DNA of 64,000 nt from Adineta ricciae. Taxonomy: Eukaryota; Rotifera; Eurotatoria; Adinetida; Adinetidae. Where the stretch lies: the NCBI GenBank assembly GCA_905250025.1, contig CAJNOJ010000262.1, positions 1 through 64,000 on the forward strand. The letters are read 5' to 3'. Below the pieces are notes generated by a model that did not search any database, was not told the origin of the DNA, and saw only the letters and a list, made by a program, of their open reading frames with translations. Both the position numbers and the translations under genes were made by a program. Of this stretch, positions 1 through 9,430 are shown in pieces. Position 1 is the first letter of the stretch; the number at the start of each line of letters is the position of its first letter.

Positions 1-219
1 GTGAGCGAAAGTGTGTGTCGTGAGACAAGTGAGAGTGATGTGGGTGCAGTTGCATATGATTATGAGCTGAAGTGTGATGGAAGTAGATTCTGTCGAATTC
101 GAACACTGTCCGATCGACATGCTACGCCAGAAGGGTGGACGTATGAAGATGGAAATGCGTTGACAGTGACGAATACGAATGGAAGGGCACTCGTGAACTG
201 CTATCTGAGAACTGACTGA
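1..219 (+). CDS. Possible 3' terminal exon of an unrecognised gene (partial, cut by window edge)
   Basis: An open frame runs from the window edge to a TGA at 217-219. The first codon is GTG and there is no ATG, so the start or upstream exons would lie outside the window. The roughly 72 residues are polar and contain three cysteines. They match no family I recognise. Local base use (GTGTGT, GAGTGAGAG) is richer in G than neighbouring genes. It could be a real last exon, a relic or a chance ORF. Confidence 0.25.
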   Translation: MSESVCRETSESDVGAVAYDYELKCDGSRFCRIRTLSDRHATPEGWTYEDGNALTVTNTNGRALVNCYLRTD

Positions 220-298
220 GACGAAGTTGACTTTTTATTAATGAAATATTTTTCTGTAGAAATATTAGAAAAAGAACGAAGTTCCATAAAAGGAAACA

Positions 299-1456
299 TC
301 ATCTATGAGTTAGAGCAAGATGTTTTTCTACAGCGGCCCATCGCTTTGCAATTATTTCAGCGATTTGCTGATTGGTTCTCCTTGTCGCATCAAGAGGAAA
401 ATCGCGTGGAGAAAGATTCAAATATTCCTCACTGTAAGGGCCAAGTTTTATTAGTAGAAGTTGCTTTACGTTTTGATATTTGGCGTTCGTAATGAACCTG
501 TCGACAATGGCTCGCCATTCGCCTGTGCAATGTGTGGATTCATGGTATGTGTCTGACAAGAAAACGACAACTAATTGTGCTCTTGTGTATATTGCGCAAA
601 CATAGTTGTGACCATTAATTTGGCAAATTTCATGTTGATAGTCTTGATCGATAAAAACGGAATCTGGAGAATTCAACTGATTCATATGATTTTGTAAAAG
701 TCGTGTAATCTTCAGTACACGTTTTCGATTTTTTCCTGAATATGAGATAGCTATCTTCATTGGGTTCTCAGTTATAAATGGAGGGGTATCACTGGCAGAC
801 AATGGGGACATCGACAGATCTAAATTAGAAATTACTGATATTACATGAATCTATGCATAAGACTGTATTACCTGTGGTTGGACCCACCGCATCTGAAGTA
901 TGGGCAAGCCGATCATCGTTGCTCCTAATTGAAACCCCATATACCGTCTCTGCGAATTAAAAAGATATAGCTGATAAAATAATCTTGGATCGTATTTTGT
1001 TTTCTTACCGTCGACAATCCAGTTATTAATTTGTTCTTCGTCTCTTTCGGATAATAGTGGGGTATGGTTGTTTGGGTCGGTTGAAACAATATTCTGTACA
1101 GGTTCATGCTGCGGTTCTGAATTTAAATGCATATGAGTTTGCTCGTTGACTTGACGTGATTGATAAAAATTCAACTAACCTCTCACAGCGACAGAAATTC
1201 GTTCAGAATAATCGTGTTCTGCCGCATGCGCCCGTAGCTGTTGTGACGAAGTACCGATTGCATTTTCCCCTTCTTCGCGAATATGAGTAATTAACTTCGC
1301 ACCCAGAACGAGTACAATGGCACAGACAAATATAGTAAAATTGGACAGGAACCAAATAGAAATGAGTAAAATAAGAACTAAGACTGCAGGAAAACTTCCC
1401 CGAGTTTCACGGATACGTCGGTTCTGTGTTCCGACTGACACGAAATTTGAATTCAT
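299..1456 (-). CDS. Membrane-anchored TIR-domain protein (4 exons)
   Basis: Exons are 1456-1180, 1116-1009, 949-872 and 819-299 (984 nt, 327 aa), with three phase-1 GT-AG introns of 63, 59 and 52 nt that restore one frame. The N-terminal third carries one long hydrophobic stretch (about residues 24-54) that could be one TM helix or a tight hairpin. A polar acidic linker follows, then a C-terminal TIR-like domain of about 150 residues. That domain starts at IAISYSGKNR, has a VVFLSDTY strand, and carries CTGEWRAI, where the Glu is at a plausible place for the catalytic Glu of NAD-cleaving TIRs. TIR domains act in innate signalling or NAD+ hydrolysis; activity here is inference. No extracellular receptor domain is visible. 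The small extra ORFs in this stretch are exons or shadows of this gene. Confidence 0.75.
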
Positions 1457-1862
1457 GATAGAATATGTGAGCGGCTATTCAACGAATGCCTTTTTTTTTA
1501 TAAACGATAAAGGATGACGACATTTTATCACGTTATTAGGGAAAAAACTTTTGATTTATCGAATGACGTAGACCTTTATGATACATTCCTTCGATGAAAA
1601 AAAGAATAGAATAGAAAAGAACAGAACAAAGTACAACAAAAATTGCATGACACTTTTCGCTAACGGCAATGCCATTCAAGACTCTTCCAGCATTTTACCT
1701 TGTATCAATATTTATAGATTATAAAGAACGTGAAACCATATAGCAAGACAAGAATATTTGCACACTACTAAAAAAATCACAATTGATGTTTATCAACAGT
1801 AAAATCATCAGAGACCATCAGTTTTTCTATAAACTTTTTCATACAGGGTAAAATATGAACAT
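1457..1862. other. Intergenic, no gene seen
   Basis: This AT-rich spacer lies between the start of the TIR gene and the 3' end of the hydrolase gene, both on the minus strand. It holds purine-rich runs such as 1597-1620. It presumably carries the promoter region of the TIR gene. No ORF or repeat is supportable. Confidence 0.5.
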
Positions 1863-3245
1863 TTAAATTACTGAAAATAGAAAGAAAACTAGAATAAAGA
1901 TTGTAAAAAGAAAATCGCTCCGTTTCGAATCGAATGAAGACGAATGCATAGAATTGCTCTCAAAACAGTCGAAAAGTGACATATGAAGGTCTTGCACCGT
2001 TGCAAGAGTTGCTTTTGACATATCATTTGGTGCAATAATATCTCCATTGGAAAGAACGATCACGCCTAAATTGTTCTTCTCATTAATCAACATTAAATTA
2101 ACTATGCCTGGCAAGGAACCGCCGTGTCCGAAATATCGACGGCCATCACTCATCGTTTCCCAATACCAGCTGAGTCCAAATCGTTGCGTCGATTGCTGAT
2201 CAGAGGGCGATATGAGACCACAACCAACCACTGTTCGAATTTCCGCAATCGACCTAGGATGAAGGACATTAGATCCATTTCTGAGAAACATTTGAAGGAA
2301 CGTCGATAGAGTGCGGCCTGATACACGCAAGAGACCTGATGGATATGCGCTGAAACTGAAATGTGGAATAGAAAGCCAAGTTGGAAAATAGTCCTATATA
2401 ATCAAAAGAGTAAACGTTAACGTCTCGAGTGATGATGGTATACTTACTTCCATCGGAGAAATGTTTAATTGGGGCATTATGCTATTCCATTGATCAATAT
2501 GAGTTTTATTAGATGCGTAGGCGTAATGCTTGACAATATCTTCCATATTATCAAAATCGGATAGTCGCACACCGGTTTTAGTGATATCAATTCCCAACGG
2601 TTTGAGAATCTTTTCTTCGACATAGTCGATATAAGACATATTTGCTACACGTTCAACAACCAATGCAGCTAACGCTGCACCGATGTTTGAATACGATGTT
2701 TCAGCACCCGGTGGTTTTGGTAACCAATTGGATGTATTAGGATTGGCATACTTGAAACACATATCAGCTAATGATTCACTGAAGCCTTCATCACCTAGTT
2801 TATATTGAGGATATTGCTCGGGAAGGCTGAGGTAGGTAGCTGCCGAGTGTGAGAGTAATCTTCGTAGAGTGATAGCGTACGTTGGATAGTCCGGATGAAA
2901 AATCAGTCTTTGAGGTTCTTTCAAATATTTGTTAACATCTGCATCGAGATCAATGAGATTTTGTTGAACAAGATGCATAGCCGCAGTAGCAATGAACGTT
3001 TTGGAGATTGAACCAAGAGAAAAGATTGATTTATCAATATCCATAGGTTGTTTTGATACCAGCGATTGATAGCCGAAAGCTTGTTCGTAGAGTGTATGAG
3101 TAGCATTCACTACGATGATCACAGCACCAGGAATATGTACTTTCTCGAGCGATTCATTGATTATTTGCTTATTCGGACAGTTCGAAACGCCACTAACTAT
3201 AATATTGAAGCAAATAACAAAACGAATTACTAATAGAACGATCAT
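1863..3245 (-). CDS. Secreted serine beta-lactamase-like hydrolase (class C / penicillin-binding-protein fold)
   Basis: Exons are 3245-2448 and 2393-1863, split by a 54-nt phase-0 intron (2447-2394) with a GTAAGT donor. The chosen ATG at 3245 opens a hydrophobic signal peptide; a longer in-frame start at 3413 has no such rationale. Catalytic landmarks of the family are present: SxxK as SISK in an SLGSISKTF context, YxN as YSN, and an HGGSLPG motif in place of KTG. The C-terminus ends in a hydrophobic segment rich in F, L and I, suggesting a membrane tail or GPI-type anchor. Family members hydrolyse esters, peptides or beta-lactams; the substrate here is unknown. A second, more distant family member lies at 45935-47269. 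Confidence 0.85.
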
Positions 3246-3487
3246 CCTCCAAATATGTTTTAGAAACAGTATGAAATCGTATCGTAAATTATATAGAACA
3301 AGAAAATACGATTTCAGCTGTTTGATTGTCGTATGACAATTAATTCGATAAGAACGAAAGCCGGTTGATAACATACGAATGACAAATACATAGTTGCAAG
3401 TAATCCTTGACATATAGAGAGATATGGTTTTTCTTTATTCTATGTGTCATTTTAACAAAGAAAAGGCATGTTTGAATATAGAAAGTC

Positions 3488-5323
3488 CTACAGTAAACAG
3501 CAATATCGAGAACAAATGAAACGTAGAGGAGGTTTTTCTTCTGCTTGCATATCGACCTCAGTCAATGGTTTATAATCGCCAACCATCCAAATATGAATCC
3601 AACATTGCTGATCAGGATTGATTTTCAATGTGAAATTCTCGTTGATCTTCAATCGAGATGAACGGTCAATGACCCACTGACGTAATGAATCAGCCAGACT
3701 TGGCTCCATATTGATGACATGAAATGAACCGTACGATAAACATTTCATTTGATCGATTAAGCGAATCATTTGCTGACAAGCATCAATTGTAATTGTTAGA
3801 CGTTCAACGTATGGGAAAAGATAACCTAACTCAATTTGGTCGTTTCCTGGTGAAGTATTGAACTGTGGAAGGTTTAATACATAGATTTGTTGAAGGTGAT
3901 CAGTGTTCGTCATTTTTGTCCATGATAAATTACAATCGATATTGAGATGATAAAGATTGGTCATCGATCGTTTGATTAAATCGAATAGCTTTTTTAATGA
4001 CCATGCAGCTGTTTTGATACATAAATATTCAACACGAGAAACATCGAAGGTGGTTGTATCAAGGTTTGAAATGTATAATGTAAGTTTCTTGACACAACGA
4101 TACCGAGAAAGTAATTTACAATCTGGACCAAGTTCGATTTCGTTGATTCGATCATATAGAATTGTTTGTTTCTCATTCGGTAATGTCGACGGATGGAAAG
4201 CATCACGATCATTATGAGGATATTTGATTATTTGAGAAGCAAAGTAAGGTATTGTATAAAGAATAAGATTTATAGAATCAAACGCTGCATACCATGGACG
4301 ATTGGCATCTAACCAAAGTTTTGAACGAAAATGAACGAGAATATCATTTGCGTCATATTTATGCTGATCAATATTGAGTATTTTGAACTTGAAATTAAAT
4401 ATCAAGAGTAATGGTAAATGCTCGATAATAAACTTTTCCCATTGCTGACCGTCGAGTAGATTGGAGTTTCCTCCTGAAGTGACGTTTAATTCGAGTTGTT
4501 GCAATCGAGGCATCCGTGCAAGAAATCGTTCGAATAGAAGACGGGATATTGTTCGAGCAGAAAAAAGAACATAACCAAATAAAGAATAATACTTTTCAAT
4601 AATCATCCACTTACTGAACGTATGCATGGATAGGCTAAGATGAGTTAACGTAAGCGGCATATCTTGACGTTGTTCTGCAAAATAATCGATTCCTGTACAA
4701 TCTGATATTGATAGTGAAATTGTTAGTGATGATAATTTAGATGCTTGAGAAAGAATCTGACGTAGTTGATGATATGAACAGCAAGGTAACGAAAGAGATC
4801 GAAGATTTGATAATATCAAAGAAGAAAGTAAAGATTCGCGATAATAATCAGCTTCGGAATATTTTGTTACAATCAGCCGTTTGAGTTGGATTGTTGGTTC
4901 GATAAATTCAAGGTAAGAAAGTGTATCAATTTCCAAAGCAATTATGCGTTTCAATTGGTTCAAATTGGCGAAGAGTGCATGATGATTTTCTTGGATGTCA
5001 GAAAGTGTCAAAGCACGGAGACAAGTGAATTGTTCGATGGGAAAAAGTGAAAAATAGATAACAGTATGATCCGATAAAATGAGTGAAATAATTTGCTTTG
5101 GTTGAATATGTTTACAAACATTGTCAAAATGTTGTTTTAAGATCGAACGAAAATTTACATGATAATTTCGATGATTAGTAATAATACTGTCGATCTTATG
5201 ACTAATTTTATGGAAGGAATAGAGAATTTCATGCGCCCAGAGATAAGCAAAAATATCATGGAGAATTTCGACAGGTAACAAATCCAAAACAAATAATTTT
5301 TCACTGTGCATAGCTCGAGACAT
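3488..5323 (-). CDS. F-box protein with degenerate leucine-rich repeats
   Basis: Single exon of about 611 aa. The first in-frame ATG is at 5323, since the longer frame opens with GTG. An N-terminal F-box is visible (LDLLPVEILHDIFAYL). It is followed by a long array of leucine-rich stretches of the form L..L.L..C or L.SLSLP, typical of the F-box/LRR proteins expanded in bdelloids. By family knowledge the F-box would bind SKP1 and the repeats would select substrates for ubiquitination. The C-terminus ends ICSRYCCLL, a cysteine-rich tail that might be lipid-modified (inference). No intron is seen. Confidence 0.75.
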   Translation of the reverse strand: MSRAMHSEKLFVLDLLPVEILHDIFAYLWAHEILYSFHKISHKIDSIITNHRNYHVNFRSILKQHFDNVCKHIQPKQIISLILSDHTVIYFSLFPIEQFTCLRALTLSDIQENHHALFANLNQLKRIIALEIDTLSYLEFIEPTIQLKRLIVTKYSEADYYRESLLSSLILSNLRSLSLPCCSYHQLRQILSQASKLSSLTISLSISDCTGIDYFAEQRQDMPLTLTHLSLSMHTFSKWMIIEKYYSLFGYVLFSARTISRLLFERFLARMPRLQQLELNVTSGGNSNLLDGQQWEKFIIEHLPLLLIFNFKFKILNIDQHKYDANDILVHFRSKLWLDANRPWYAAFDSINLILYTIPYFASQIIKYPHNDRDAFHPSTLPNEKQTILYDRINEIELGPDCKLLSRYRCVKKLTLYISNLDTTTFDVSRVEYLCIKTAAWSLKKLFDLIKRSMTNLYHLNIDCNLSWTKMTNTDHLQQIYVLNLPQFNTSPGNDQIELGYLFPYVERLTITIDACQQMIRLIDQMKCLSYGSFHVINMEPSLADSLRQWVIDRSSRLKINENFTLKINPDQQCWIHIWMVGDYKPLTEVDMQAEEKPPLRFICSRYCCLL

Positions 5324-5709
5324 AGAATTCTCTATAGCTAGCTGAACCACGTGCTGACAATGTGAAACAGAATCTGTGTATGTTTTTTTTTTCTTTTTCT
5401 ATTCCTGTCGCTACGAAAGGAAACAACGGACTATGACGTGCAACTTAGTTAGAGAAAGAAAAGAAGAACGGTAAGATTAGATTTGTGCTTCATTTCTTTT
5501 TATAAATCGTGATGATATTCAAACTATGCCTTCGCTGTAACACCATACTTTGATAATAATAGTAAATGATGTCCTTTTCGACTTTGACTCCGCTTGTGTA
5601 AGATGTAGAGGGAGGGAGCGAGAGTATGATAACTCGAAGAGATAAGACGAACACAACAACTCCAAGTCATTACTTTTTGTTTTGTCTTCTGTATCAGTCG
5701 ACATAAATT
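5324..5709. other. Divergent intergenic region
   Basis: This spacer lies between the divergently transcribed F-box gene and the four-TM gene and probably holds both promoters. It contains a T-rich tract near 5380-5400. No coding frame is credible. Confidence 0.4.
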
Positions 5710-6180
5710 ATGGGGAGAACAGTCGTTCGAAGTACTCATGTTGTTCGCAGTAGTTCAAGTTCTTCGGGTGATCGCACATGGATAGTTGCAGTTATTTTCG
5801 CATGCATTGCATTACTTTTTGTAATTCTGGCTGTTGCTTTACCTGGTTGGAATGGACGTCATTTGTTGAAAAATTGTACTTCGACTTGTTTGAGCACTAC
5901 AGTGTTGTCGTTCATCGCGATGTTTCTGATTTTCTTGGGAATCATTGCAACTATACTTTTCGCGTTACGATTAATCACAAGTTTCTCTAGTGCAATCAAT
6001 ACATCCGCAGTGATTCTTCTTACACTTGCGGGAATATTCATTGTTGCTGCTTATGTTAGTTACAATCGTCATGATCCAAATCACTACAGTTATTATTTGA
6101 TGGTTACAGCGGGTATTTTCACCTTTGTTTCATCGATCCTCACGGCATTTTGGCTTGGACGTAATTGGCATAGCGTTTGA
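5710..6180 (+). CDS. Small four-transmembrane protein (claudin/tetraspan-like topology)
   Basis: Intronless, 156 aa, starting at the ATG at 5710. After a Ser/Arg-rich N-terminus come four hydrophobic helices, at about residues 24-45, 65-88, 95-115 and 128-150. The first extracellular loop has PGWNGRHL followed by two cysteines (CTSTC), echoing the W...C...C loop of claudin-like proteins. Function is unknown and the claudin relationship is only by topology. An AATAAA lies near 6236 downstream. Confidence 0.6.
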   Translation: MGRTVVRSTHVVRSSSSSSGDRTWIVAVIFACIALLFVILAVALPGWNGRHLLKNCTSTCLSTTVLSFIAMFLIFLGIIATILFALRLITSFSSAINTSAVILLTLAGIFIVAAYVSYNRHDPNHYSYYLMVTAGIFTFVSSILTAFWLGRNWHSV

Positions 6181-7012
6181 ATTTATCCATCAACATAATA
6201 TTCTTTTTGTGATATATCATTTTTCAGAGTTTGTAATAAATATAGTGAGATACTCTGTGATTGAATAGTCTATCGTTATGAGAAATCAAATATCATCTAG
6301 AGGGTCACTGGGAGCATTTACCTGCAGTAAATTATTATCCTCGTATAGGTGAATTTGTAAGACCATCTTGCTAGTTATAGCCATGGAAAAAATTGGATAA
6401 GAAGAATCAGATTATCAATTGATTATGATTATGTTAATATCCTCCGATCTCTCTCTACATAAAGGAACTTTGTGGACTTTTGATCGTTTTTTAATCGATT
6501 TGAACAGATTTTTAATAAGCAATTATAATAGGTTAAAAACTTGTTTTTCTTTATAAAAAAGTCCGATAATAATCCGATTGTGTCAATTCATATTTTGCAC
6601 TGTGAATGCAGAACATAAGCTATGGTGGTATAGCTAGAGAAACTACTGGCAAGAATAATAAAAAGATATAATGGAATGTATCGATGATGAATAACGCTGA
6701 TTTGAAGTACGGTCCTTAGGTTCTAATGTGTGGCACTATTTAAAAAACTGATTGAAATTGAATTGATAAAATATCGATGCTGTAAATAGGCGCATCATGA
6801 TGTATACACCATTAACGATCTAAAACTGTCGTTCTTGTTACTTAAAACAAATTGTGTGAGCGTCCTATAAAGTTTCTGCAAATACTTAAAAGAGTGTATT
6901 TGTAATTTTTTCTTTTGGAAACCATGAGAATCTTTCTATGTGTCTTAAGAAGACGAGTAGCTCGCGGTTATATCCAAAGCTATTTATTAAATCTCATTTT
7001 CATTGTAGACAT
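6181..7012. other. Intergenic, no gene seen
   Basis: About 830 nt of AT-rich sequence with stop codons in all frames and no recognisable repeat. It separates the four-TM gene from a GPCR-like relic. Confidence 0.4.
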
Positions 7013-7850
7013 CTACTTTTGTTCACAATTTGTTTGAACGAATACTAGAATGGCAGAATAGTCAATTGGTTTATAATACTTGTTTTTTTTCGGCTTACAC
7101 AGTGAGTTTAGAGCATCTGTTGTTATACTCAGTGTTCTGTTATGAATCTTCCAACATGGTCGAAATTCCCTGGACAGTAATCTTTTACTTACAGCAAACA
7201 TTTACTTTGGCGTTGTAATGTGTTCTTTTTTTTGCTATCAATAAGCAGTAGTACGATCCTTGGCACCTTTGATATTTATATTTGGTTAGAGTCTTCTATT
7301 TGTCACGTGTGTGCTTATATACTGTTTTATTTATTTGCATGGTTATTCAGTGCTTTTGCGCTGCAAGCACTTGGCAGAATGCTTCATATCGTTTATTCAC
7401 ATCGGTTTTTGTTGTTACGATCGACACAAATGGACCCACTGTGCATCGCATATCTTATTTACCGTTTGTGCTCTAATTGCAGGTGCTATACTTTCTATTT
7501 TCTTCTAGATTCAATGGCTCATCACACAAGAACTAAATCAGTATGTCTATCGAATACAAACGATGTGCCTTGCTTTGAGTATGCTTCTTTTACCAGTTAC
7601 GTTATCTCGTGTTAATCCTCAACTAAAGTCAATTGTGTCTTGTTCGCGTCGACAGCAAACGTAGTCAGTTGTTGAAGCAGCCTATCAACTTTGATTTCCT
7701 TCATTAAACTCAAGATGAGCATGACGTTATTCCTTACATAGGCGTAGCGTATTGTACTTCTATTCATCCAGGCTGTCAGGTATTACGTACCATCAAGGAT
7801 ATCGCCTATAAACAATACAAACACTTTAGGCGTCAATTTCAATAACGAAA
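7013..7850 (+). pseudogene. Possible relic of a multi-TM (GPCR-like) gene
   Basis: Several short overlapping frames on the plus strand together encode hydrophobic helices, for example CHVCAYILFYLFAWLFSAFA followed by LQALGRMLHIVYSHR and, in another frame, CASHILFTVCALIAGAILSI. The first pair resembles the TM3 region of the orphan rhodopsin-like receptors that are numerous in bdelloids. Frame changes and stops interrupt it, and no intron arrangement rescues a full gene. It may instead be a different multi-TM family. Confidence 0.35.
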
Positions 7851-7951
7851 GCCACGTTCTGTCGCGAAGAGACTCTTTTTTGGTTACATGAGACATCAGA
7901 AAAAAAAAGTTATAAAAAACTACCAGTAGCAGTATGTCATTATCTATTTTT

Positions 7952-9250
7952 TCAGTAGAAAATCAGTTGAAACGGCTTACCAATTGCAAGGAATCGAGTT
8001 TGAATATCTTTTAGATCCGCGGAAAGAATTGCATTATGTAATTGAAACTCTGATATATTCCACTGTTGCAAAATCTGGGTAATTTTTGCAGAAGACACGA
8101 TATTATTCGTTGTGTTATGTTTGTTGACCGATATAACGAAACCATGTTGATGTGTACCGAATAGTTCGACTGATGGAGTTTGCTTTTCTAATTGAATTTG
8201 AAATATTAGTCGTGAGTTTGTGTGTATAATGATATCGAACAAATGTTCTTGAACTTTCGTGAACGATTTAGTGATTACATATTGAACAGTAAGTTTATCA
8301 TTCGTTTCGACTGCACGATTGAGCATTGAAATCATATCTCGTGTCTTCACACATCGGCAGTAGTTTTTCACAGAAACGTCATTCAATTCAAGTTTGATGA
8401 TGTTGTTTTCATGGGAAATGAAATTTAGTAATTGAACAAGTGAATCTTTGGTTATTTTGGCGTTTTCCAGACTTATAGTATGAATTCGAAACTCTTCGAT
8501 GAAGACGTAGAGCATTTTCAAGAGTGCATTTCCGTTCCGTCCACGCACGAAAACAACGCCATGTTCTATTTCTCCACCTAATCGTTCGAATCTACTTCGT
8601 GCACACTCAATTCTGTTCTCTGAACGTATTCTGTTGCAATGTCGAAGTTGAAAACATTTGAAATATTTGCTGGATTTCATAGAATACCATAAGGTCCGTC
8701 GACTAGCTGCTTTTTGCTGTTCGTTCCAAATTTCATCTAATTCAATCTTCGCACTTTTCGAAGTTGTTCCTGCGGTTTTATCTGCTTGAGGAAAGGTAAT
8801 ATTCGACGGTAGATCAACGATGCTTCCTACTAATACTGTGCACTTGACAACTGCTGATATCCGATAGAGGTAAGATGCATATTTGCACAAATTTTTATGT
8901 TGCTTGTTAATTTCACAAATATCATGAAAAATGAGATGGTAGTCATTCTCATTTTCACCATCGCATTGAAACCATTCCGGAGGATAGCAAGTAAATACAT
9001 ATTTTAACAATAGGTTGTAGCAACGAGGTTCAATACACTTTGCTAGTCGTAATATTTGATGTAGAATAGTTTTTTGTGTAGTGATCATTGTATGACAATC
9101 TATTGCGTCCGGCGTTATAGCTCGAGCTTGCTTGAATGTTGTTAATTTTCCTTCGCAGACCAAACTATTGACAGCAGCAGAATGATCATAAGTATTTTGC
9201 AGGACTGGATGCTTTTCTTCGTTGAAACATTGAATAGACATGTTCTGCAT
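7952..9250 (-). CDS. Hypothetical protein, 432 aa
   Basis: A single long open frame from an ATG at 9250 with ordinary codon use for this window. No signal peptide or TM helix is evident. It has a cysteine-containing N-terminal half (RLAKCIEPRCYN, YVFTCYPPEWFQCDGE) and a C-terminal half with alternating hydrophobic strands. I do not recognise the family. Its 5' end faces the RTE element, which lies immediately upstream on the same strand. Confidence 0.55.
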   Translation of the reverse strand: MQNMSIQCFNEEKHPVLQNTYDHSAAVNSLVCEGKLTTFKQARAITPDAIDCHTMITTQKTILHQILRLAKCIEPRCYNLLLKYVFTCYPPEWFQCDGENENDYHLIFHDICEINKQHKNLCKYASYLYRISAVVKCTVLVGSIVDLPSNITFPQADKTAGTTSKSAKIELDEIWNEQQKAASRRTLWYSMKSSKYFKCFQLRHCNRIRSENRIECARSRFERLGGEIEHGVVFVRGRNGNALLKMLYVFIEEFRIHTISLENAKITKDSLVQLLNFISHENNIIKLELNDVSVKNYCRCVKTRDMISMLNRAVETNDKLTVQYVITKSFTKVQEHLFDIIIHTNSRLIFQIQLEKQTPSVELFGTHQHGFVISVNKHNTTNNIVSSAKITQILQQWNISEFQLHNAILSADLKDIQTRFLAIGKPFQLIFY

Positions 9251-9430
9251 GTTGTTGCGATGCTGTATTGAATAAGTCCATCACTCTGTTCTCAACATTT
9301 ATATACCTATTGGAACTGAAAAGCATTTTCCCATACGTTGTTGACTGCTGGATGAATCATGTTGTCTGCCAGGTAGGGTGACACAATTTGAAAATCATGA
9401 ATTTGTTTGAACTTTTTGACTTGATGTCCT

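Noticed and set aside
241..492. Plus-strand ORF of 83 aa
   Set aside because: It lies antisense to the TIR domain exon, which has clear domain motifs and matched introns.
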